Shown here in pieces: positions 33,801 through 42,800 of a stretch of DNA of 64,000 nucleotides. The stretch lies in contig JASAMV010008324.1 in NCBI GenBank assembly GCA_030248065.1, forward strand, positions 1 to 64,000, in the 5' to 3' direction. The notes under the pieces are model-generated. The model did no database searches. It was not told the origin of the DNA and was given only the letters and a program-made list of their open reading frames with translations. The DNA comes from Rhynchonema sp. JSB1_4 (Eukaryota > Nematoda > Chromadorea > Monhysterida > Xyalidae). Each line of letters begins with the position of its first letter. The first letter of the stretch is position 1. Made by a program: the position numbers and the translations under genes.

Positions 33801-36800
33801 AAATCACACTCGACCGCACTGAAGGTGCCTGAAACATCAAGAAAAGTTGGTGAACGATCGGAAACAGTTGGATTTGGCGATCAAGAGCCAGACACACCGA
33901 TTATTGGATATGACATGAACAAAAATAAAAAGTCGACCCCGGCTATGACCCCGACATATCAGCAACTGGCATTGGAGCGGCAGATGTTTCAAACGCACTG
34001 CGCTCTGCTGGAACGAAAATGTGCTGCTGATAATGAGCGACATCAAGCTGAAATGAAAATGCATTTGGAGCGACAGAAAGCGGAAATGGACAAATATCAA
34101 GCTGAATTGCGTGCTCTGAAGCAGCAGCTAATGCAGCGTGACATCGAACAGGAGTCGCAAGGACAAAATAGTGTGGGATTGGAACATGGACAGCAAAGTT
34201 GTCATCATCCACCGATCTTGGGTGCTGCACCAGCTCGTGGCCAGCAGCAGCTGTGTCCTGTTGGACCATCATTGGGCACTACTAGTGTTGGTGTGCAGCA
34301 ACAGCAGAATGTGTTTGGTGATGTTTCACCTCAAATGGGATACGGTAATGGTCTGCACGGTACCAACAGCAATCATGGTGACTGGAATGCACCGCAAGTG
34401 CCTGGATTCGATCAGATACAGCCGTACAATGTTGATGCTGCAGAATTTGTGCCGGGTAGTATGGGACAGCAACCTGGGGTGCAACATCAATCCCCAACGG
34501 CTATTGATGCATCATTTGGTTGTAATGTCAGTCCTTGTCTGGTGGATGAAATCGATCAACCGCGACGTGAACAATTGGCTTCTATGGCACAAAAGGCTAT
34601 GAAGCGTGGCACCCGACGCTACACAGGACTGACTGATAAGCGTCCGTGGTACTCGTTCATTGCTGAAATGGAGGAGGAATTTGCGATATTTGGAATTCGA
34701 AAGGAGAATGAACGGGCTTGTTTCGTCTCGCACTTCTTCGACAGCGAGTTGAAACAATACTACAATCTGCTGACACCGGAAGTCAAGAGCTCGTTTGCTC
34801 GTGTCAAGCATGCAATGAAGCAGATCACAGGTGGTGATCAATCGAAGACGCTGGCACGATTTGAACTGCAAGAACACAAATGGAATGAGACCAGTGAAAC
34901 ATTTGATCGCTTTGTTGAGCGCACAATGACGTTGGCTAACAAAGGTGAATATGGAAAGCATTCAGATGAACGACAACGTTATGTTGCGAATGCACTGTGG
35001 CAGGGATTGCCTCAACGTTTCCGTTCGGATCTGGTGCGAAACGAAATTGAACCAGAGAATTCAGAGGCTATGATTCGACGTGTGCGACATTTGTTGGCTG
35101 CAGAGTCTATGGAGTCTCGGGCCAAGCAACCAATCAGCAGTGCACCCACACGTGGCACGTTTGATCGTGGTACTTACGGCCGTGGTGGACGACAGAATGG
35201 AAGTCGTGCGTGCTTCAACTGTGGTGAAACGACACACATCTATCGATCATGTCCGCACCCGCCGCGTATGCAAAGTTCCAATAACACGCAACAGCATGGT
35301 ACATCAGCCAGTGCACGTGGTGGAAATGCGAATAATGGAGTTGGAACGACACGCAAGCCTGGAGTGTGCTATGCCTGTGGTGAACAGGGTCACATTCGGC
35401 CATTCTGTCCACAATTGAATAAAGATCGAAAGGATGCATTGAACGCCGCTCGAACGAATGCGTCAGGTCAACAGCAGCAAGACAAACAGAACAGCAACAA
35501 GGGTCAAAGTAATGCTGTGTATCGATCATGTGGCGGAACGAAGTGTCACTCGAAACCATGTGTGTGCTTCTATGTTTGCAACAAATCGATTGAAAGTGTG
35601 GGACATGAACGTGGAAACAAACAGGATTTTGGCAACGACTGGAGCGTAGACGGCGTAGGCGTGGCCCAGTCGTATCATCATTAGCTACGCCACAAGAAGA
35701 AATGTCATATGAATGGGATGTGAAATGGAAGCCTGTGATAAAGGATGAGAAGTGTTTGTTATTGACGCCACCGAAGAAGATTCACAATCCGCACACGTAT
35801 ATTCGTGTTGATATGTGCGATATCCCGCATCGTGCGATGCATGATAGTGGAGCGCAGTACAACATCATACCAAAAATGAATGTGGAGTGGTTGGAATGTG
35901 AAAATGGTCAGCGATTGGAACGGCTGCCTGATGATGCACCGTGTGTCAGATGCTTTGGTGGTGCACCTATACCCATGGATGAAGTTGTCTCGATACCCTG
36001 CAAAGTTCAAGATCGAATGCAGTGGTTACCATTCATTGTGGATAGTCGATCCCATGAAGAGGGTGGTGGCAAGTTGATGCTGGGCAATGGAACGCAACCA
36101 CTGGTTGGAATCACAGCGCCGCTTGCTGAACATGTATCGCCACCCTTGCCAATGGAAATTGGTTCTCTTTGGGCGAACGTGATCTGTCCACGCACACAAA
36201 CCTGTGGTGTACCGCCGGACTCAGATGCACTCAAGACGGCAGACTATGGCTTTGTGGCATCAGTGAGTCCACCTACGAAGCGAGCCTTTACTGGATGCGT
36301 ACAGTTGGCTGAACCGATCGAATTGGAGCCATACACTGAACATCGTGTGAAACTGAAAGTGGTTGATCCAAAACCTATGGATACCTCGAATTTGAATGGA
36401 GCTGGAATGGTGTATCGCATCGAAGCGCTACTGTCGACTACAAAATGCCTCCATAACATTACTAGCTTTGTGTATCGCATCGAAGCGGAGTCAATTTTTA
36501 TATTTTACATTAAAAACAATACAAAAAAAAAAAAAAAAAAAAACACCCCAACAAAAAATTCCAAAGGATAAAGTCTGGGATGGACACATTGTGAAGTTTG
36601 TCGATGACAAATACGAGCTGGTTGATGTGAAGAAGGAAGGACGCAAGAAGAATGAACGCTATGACCTGCGAGGGGTCGCGTTCATGGAGTAGAGTAGCCG
36701 CCACTACGAAACTCCGTTGTACATAGTGTACATATTCATCGTTATTCGTTATTGGTTCTTCAGTTTGTTTGGATTGGAGTTGGATTTATCGATTTTGGTT

Positions 36801-39800
36801 TCCCACGCAAGGATGGATATGTGTGTGAGTGATTCGCCTCAAGAATCGTGTCTGCTCGATAAGATGGGAACGATGCCAGGAAATGAATTGTTGAGATATG
36901 GAGACTACTGGTTGATGAAGGGTCGTTCTGAAAATCAGATTACAGGCGACTGGTTTGATGGAGGAACGATAGCCGCACTCTCTAGTGGTCGAGTTTCGAC
37001 TTGACAGTTTGGAAAGTGTCCATGCAGTGCTTCGCTCGGAGTGTGGGTCAGGTCGCCAGTATGAGTCCTTGGAGTAATGGTACCAAAACTCGCTTGTGAC
37101 AATATTACTTGGTTGCACCTGGCACCGAAGTGGAGACTCTGTATTGAGACCATCTACTGTTGTCGTCATTATGTTGTATGGGCCCGGAGCGATTGGAAAA
37201 GCCATGGTACTGGAATGGTCAACGGAACCCCCGAATATTCTCGTTGTTCCATATCTATATTGAGTTGAACTGTGTTATGGCTCGATGCCATTTGGAGATT
37301 GGCGAGAGGAGCATCATTTCTATTGCTGAGCAGAGCAGAAGACATGAAAGGAGGAACCCCGACTCTGAGCTAGAGGGGGAGGTGGATCGAAATGCGATTG
37401 GGGATCCGAATACTGAGCAGTTGCCGTTTGAGCAGCGTAAACGCGTGGAAGAGTGCGCAGTGCATAAGGCTGTGTCACTTGTACAGAATATATCTGTTGT
37501 TCGATTTTGGATTGGAATCAATTGTGGAGTATCGATTGAAGAATGTAAAAGTCGGTAAGGCCTGGGTCTTGCCGCAAAGGAGCAAAATCGTGGTGGAGAA
37601 TTTTTGATGGACACAGCGTGCAAATGTTCCTTTCGTTGTGTCTACTGTTGGAGTGTTGGTTCGATCAGTGGTGGTGTGACTGTGAGCTGGGTGAGCTACA
37701 GTACATCTCCTGCTCCGCTCATTGATCGACTCCAGACAGTGTACATTCTCCACCGGAAGTCGACTGCAATATCGGGGACAGTTATAAACAGAAAGAAACG
37801 TTGACACGGCATCTACAAGTCTTGCAATGGTTCTACGGGCATCCGGGCAACACCTGTCATGTGGTCGATATCATCTGTGACTCTGGCTTTGCGACATCTG
37901 TCATCTGTCGAACTTTGCCGCGATGGCTCCCCAGTCCTCCTCAGGGCTATCGGATCATCGGATCGCAACCGGCGTCTTCAATCAACCGCCGATGACGTGG
38001 AACTGGCCTGCGCTCATGGGCCTGCAGCTGTCCTATTACTGGACTTCTTTACCAGTACGGATGGTGTATCACCCGCGGGTGGTCGTCTGTGGGGGTGGTG
38101 AGTAACCTACATCTCTCGCTTCGGCGGGGTACGGTGAAACTCACTTCGGTGGGGGAGAAAACCACTTCCTGGACTGCTTTCCACGTGACTCTATCGTTAA
38201 TCAACTACCGTTCGCTGGATATGGTCTGGTGTACCATCGTTCAATGTGCTTCCGTCGTTCAATGGTTCTACATCCGTGCATTGGTTCTATCGTTGTGGCC
38301 GTTTGGTGCTCAATCGAACTATCGTGATGTTGAACTGCGGACTTCGTCAATATCGATCATGAACTTCCATCTATCAATCAAGACAGAAGAGGCTGTGGAT
38401 AGCCATTGATGAACGTTTAACTTTCAAAGTGTTCCCCCATGGATAAGACCTCGCCAGTGGTAGGCTCGAAAAGAGGGGGAGGTGATGTTACAGTGTGATT
38501 ATCGCATACGAAATTGCCGCATGGAGTTGGCCTATTTGATTCTCTTCTAATTCGTTTTTTTTCATGACAATTGAGTTTTTCGTTTTCTGGGATTTGGATT
38601 TTGGTGATTTGATTTGCAGTTTTCGTGACTGTTTCTGTGCCGTTTGTTAATATTTTGCCTGGAAGTGAGCTGAGTGCCCGTGTGTTGTTGGTAAAACCGT
38701 GTCAAATACCACTTGACCGTGTTTTATTCGGGACGAAAAAGGGCCGCATTGGCAGAAATTAGGCAAACCAAAACATTCACATCAAAATACGCAATCAATC
38801 ACTATCCGCCCAAGGACCGCGCAACAATCACATGGTGCACACCGCACGGGGAAACCGGGGGCCCCCCCGCGAAAAGTTGGTTGCTTGAGGTTTGGGCGTG
38901 ACGTTGATTTCATAATTTACAATATGCTAACACATCAAACAGCGAAGCCGAACGGTTGGCGCCCGGGTGTATGGAGAAAGCATACCGCGACTAACTAAGT
39001 GAAAGTAATGACAACCACACCCCGTTCACTCTTTTCATTCAGGCAACACTCAGCGAACATCGCAAGAGCGCCCAACAAATAGCCGTCCATCTGCAGTTGT
39101 CCAGCTGTTATTTCAATTCGAAACGCACCGATAAATCGGCCGAACACGCCATTGATGCGGTCAAGATTGCGCGCGATGACTCGAAACGGGTATGGATAAT
39201 TGGCGTTTTACATCTGGCGGTTCTGCCTTGCGGCTTGTTGAAAGAACTTGGTAATCTGATCGGTTTGGGTCTGCCCGTGATCACGTCACGGGACACTTGT
39301 TTACTTAGACATTTAGTTTTGTCACACATTTCGATCAGCTTTGATGATGTTCGTGCCCAAAAGTTGCTCTTGGTGTTTCACACTACCTTAAGTGGTTCCG
39401 TATCTTTTTGGGCCAGTGAACCTTTTGGGCCACCGTACTTTTTGGGCCATGTTACCTTTTGGGCTAGGTACTTTTTGGGCCATGTTTAATATCGGACCAT
39501 GTACCTTTTGGGCCAGGTACTTTTTGGGCCACGGTGTACCGTAACTTTTGGGCCACATGTTTATTTTTACTCAAATGACAGCCTGAACCAGGATCACGTC
39601 CACAGCACCTGTGGCGAACTGATCTAGCGTATACTGTCATAAAGAACCGCTTTTTATTTTTCGTGAAAAAAAAACGTTTTTTTTTCGAAAAAAAACGTTT
39701 TTTTCCAAATATTTTTCCAGTACTTAAGAATTTAATTTCGAAAAATATAACAATTTCCAATTTCAGTGCAAAATTTGTTCGAAGTGACGAAAGTGTTCTT

Positions 39801-42800
39801 GAATAGTGTTGAAGTCAGTCGAAAACACTTGGTTTACACGCTTTTTGGCCCATTTTGGGTCGTTAATTTTCGTGCTCGAGCCAATTTTTCACCAAAATCG
39901 AAGAACTCATCAGTTTTGCATTACAATTTTTTGGCAAAATTGGAATAAAAGTACCGATATTTTTCCGATCAAAAACCGGAAAGGGACCCGCGGAAAAATA
40001 AATGGAAAAGTATTTGGGTCTCGGAAAAAAACGGTTTTTTTCGGTTTTTTTTCTCGAAAAAAACCGGTTTTTTTCGCCTGCCAGCATAATCTAGCGTCGA
40101 TCATGTGAAAGTTGCACAACAGATGCCACATGCATTTTGGGCCAAGGTTTAGGCTTTTAGATTAAAAACATAAGTACTATGTGGGACACAGCTGTATGTG
40201 GGTACCATTTGCGACAGACATGCCAGAGGGACATACCCGCGTGTTGCAATATGCGCCTGTCTGACTGACAAAAGTGTCATAATTACCGGCAACAAACCAC
40301 TCACAGCCTGTCCGTTTGACCACAAACATTCTTTTTGGTTGATTTCTTCGTTTTCGTTTCGTTTTACTTTTCATGGTTCTAACCATTTCCTCGTCGGATT
40401 GTTTCTGTCAACTCTTTAGACCCTATTTGTAGCCTTGTTGAAACATTAATGACTCTCCGAAAGTTGGAAATCGAAAGTGCACACTATTTATCGATCGCCA
40501 TCAACATACAAGCATAGACGTAGACGGCAGGTTGGTTGATGTTACATGAATGATGATATAAGGTACGTGGGTAAAAACCATTTGACGGCGCGCGTCACAT
40601 TTCAACGGTTTTTATGGGTGCCAAACGTTTGTTTGTTTGGTTTGGCCACGACAACTGCGGTATATGTGCGTTTTGTTGTCGTGTGCGTCAACTAAAGTGG
40701 ACATTTAACTATTGTGTTTCGAGGTTTGACAGCGTTCCCTACTTTCATGATGTTGTCATCGCATAATATGTGTGCTGATGCAGCCATTCTGACTGCCTTG
40801 TTGTTTCAGGGAGATCGCTGCCGAATGGCCCACTCTGTTCATGTACGACAAGGACGAGCCTCGCATTGCAGCATTTAGACCCACCAAGAGACAGGGACAG
40901 GACGAGGGGGCGAGTGAGCTGGAGTTGTTGGATAGAATGGACAGGAAATGGGTTGGTTGGGGGTACGCACCATGTTTACCAACTACGGTCAGAGAGATGA
41001 CGCGTGTCGGGTGCCAAAAAAGTGCAGGTGTCGGGTATTGGGCGCCTCCAGGTGTCGGGTGTCGGTTTTTTGGGACCCGACGGCCGACACTTGCGGTTCA
41101 AAACATAATTTTTTTGAGAGAAAATTTTCTTCGAACCAAATGGTGCGCAGTACCATCTTTCAAATCTGCCTTGCAATTTGAAGTCGTTCATGCACACGCT
41201 GCAGGTGAGCAACACACTGGACGTCTACCAGAATTGTGTCTCTGTCTGACTGACAAAAGTGTCATAATTACCGGCAACAAACCAGTCACAGCCTGTCCGC
41301 TTGACCACAAACATTCTTGTTGGTTGATTTCTTTTTTTCATCAGCAGAACATAGTGGACGGACACTGCTTTCTGTCAACTCTTTAGACCCTATTTGTAGC
41401 CTTGTTGAAACATTAATGACTCTCCGAAAGTTGGAAATCGAAAGTGCACATTTATTTATCGATCGCCATCAACACACAAGCATAGACGTAGACGGCAGGT
41501 TGGTTGATGTTACATGAATGATGATATAAGGTACGTGGGTAAAAACCATTTGACGGCGCGCGTCACATTGCAACGGTTTTTATGTTAGCATATATTAGCA
41601 TATATGCTCACGATTGCACTACTTTTTATACTGCACTGGTCCTTTGACCATCATTTCGAGTTTCAGTCACACATTCACATTTGTGAATTTATTATGCATA
41701 ATGATTGCAATGTTCAGAGCAAAGAATAAAAGTTCGTTATGGGTGTCCACTCTTGATCACGGTGTAATTTTTTGGGGTTTGTAAGCTGACTTTAACATCT
41801 GGAACGAAGCCAGATTATTTATGATCACAAAATCTGGTTACTTGTGTATGAAGTTGTTCGGGGGTTAACTGCGGATTGCGATCCAAAGTATATTGCATGT
41901 TAAAAAATTGACTACAAAAGGATGCACTGTAGGCGACATCAAACTTAGTGATCGGATCGGACCAGTTCTGTCTTAGTGACGTGACTTCTTTGAACGAAGG
42001 ATATTAAGAAATTTAGTGATGCCACTCATTTCGGCCAGCGTAAAATATGTTCGCCGACTTTGACCGCTCTCTGACAAAAGCAAAAAGTTCACAACACACT
42101 TTTTGCTTTTGTCAGAGAGCAAAAGCAAAAAGTTGACTTTTTGCTTTTTGCTCTTGTCAGAGAGCAAAAAAGCAAAAAGTTGTGCAGCGCGCAGAAGCAG
42201 CTAACATTAACGTGTTCCAGACCTGTGTAATTTTTGATTTTCGGGTTTGTGCAGCCTGGTTTTGGGCGTAAAAAGTCATGATGACTTTTTGCTTTTTTTC
42301 AAGTTTTTGCTTTTGCTCTCTGACAAAAGCAAAAAGCGAAAAGTGTGTGGTAAACTTTTTGCTTTTTGCTTTTATCAGAGAGCGGCCTTAAGATGAATAA
42401 CTTTTAAGCTGGAGATATTTAGTACTCCAGTGATGTTCTTAACATCCTTAATGCAAGAAACACGCGTCACCAAGGCGTCACATTCGATCCGATCACCAAG
42501 TTGGTGTCGTTCTGTGTCTAAAGAGTGTATTGCGTTGTTCTGATTTCCATATAAGTCGAAAGTGACTGCCGTGGGAATAACTGTTTTATTAAATGTTTGA
42601 GCACAAGCGTCGCCCAATTTTATATACTGTATGCGTATGCGCAAGCGATCATGTGAGTAAAAATAAACATGTTGCCCAAAAAGGTGTACACCATGCGCAC
42701 GTGGCCCAAAAAGTGTATGGCCCGAAAGGTACCTGGCCCAAAAGGTACGTGGCCCGAAAGGTACCTGGTCCGAAATGTAACGTGGCCCAAAAAGTACCTG

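Larger units (their letters stand above)
31157..38826 (+). mobile_element. LTR retrotransposon with gag and protease only
   Basis: Two long terminal repeats (31157-31498 and 38486-38826) beginning TGTTACAGTGTG and ending GCGCAACA. Target duplication atca at 31153-31156 and 38827-38830. A purine-rich tract (aaaagagggggaggtga) lies directly before the 3' LTR, as expected for plus-strand priming. Inside are a gag frame and a protease-like frame; reverse transcriptase, RNase H and integrase are not seen between 36572 and 38485. The LTRs differ at only a few positions, so the insertion is fairly recent. It lies in an INTS10 intron in the same orientation as the gene. Gypsy or Bel/Pao cannot be decided without a polymerase. 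Confidence 0.9.

Noticed and set aside
36700..38468. Hidden reverse transcriptase or envelope in the 3' part of the retrotransposon
   Set aside because: No YxDD-type, DDE-type or membrane-protein pattern was found in the short frames there.
42056..42393. 8-bp target duplication for the element at 42064-42385
   Set aside because: Flanks gactttga and ccttaaga do not match well enough.
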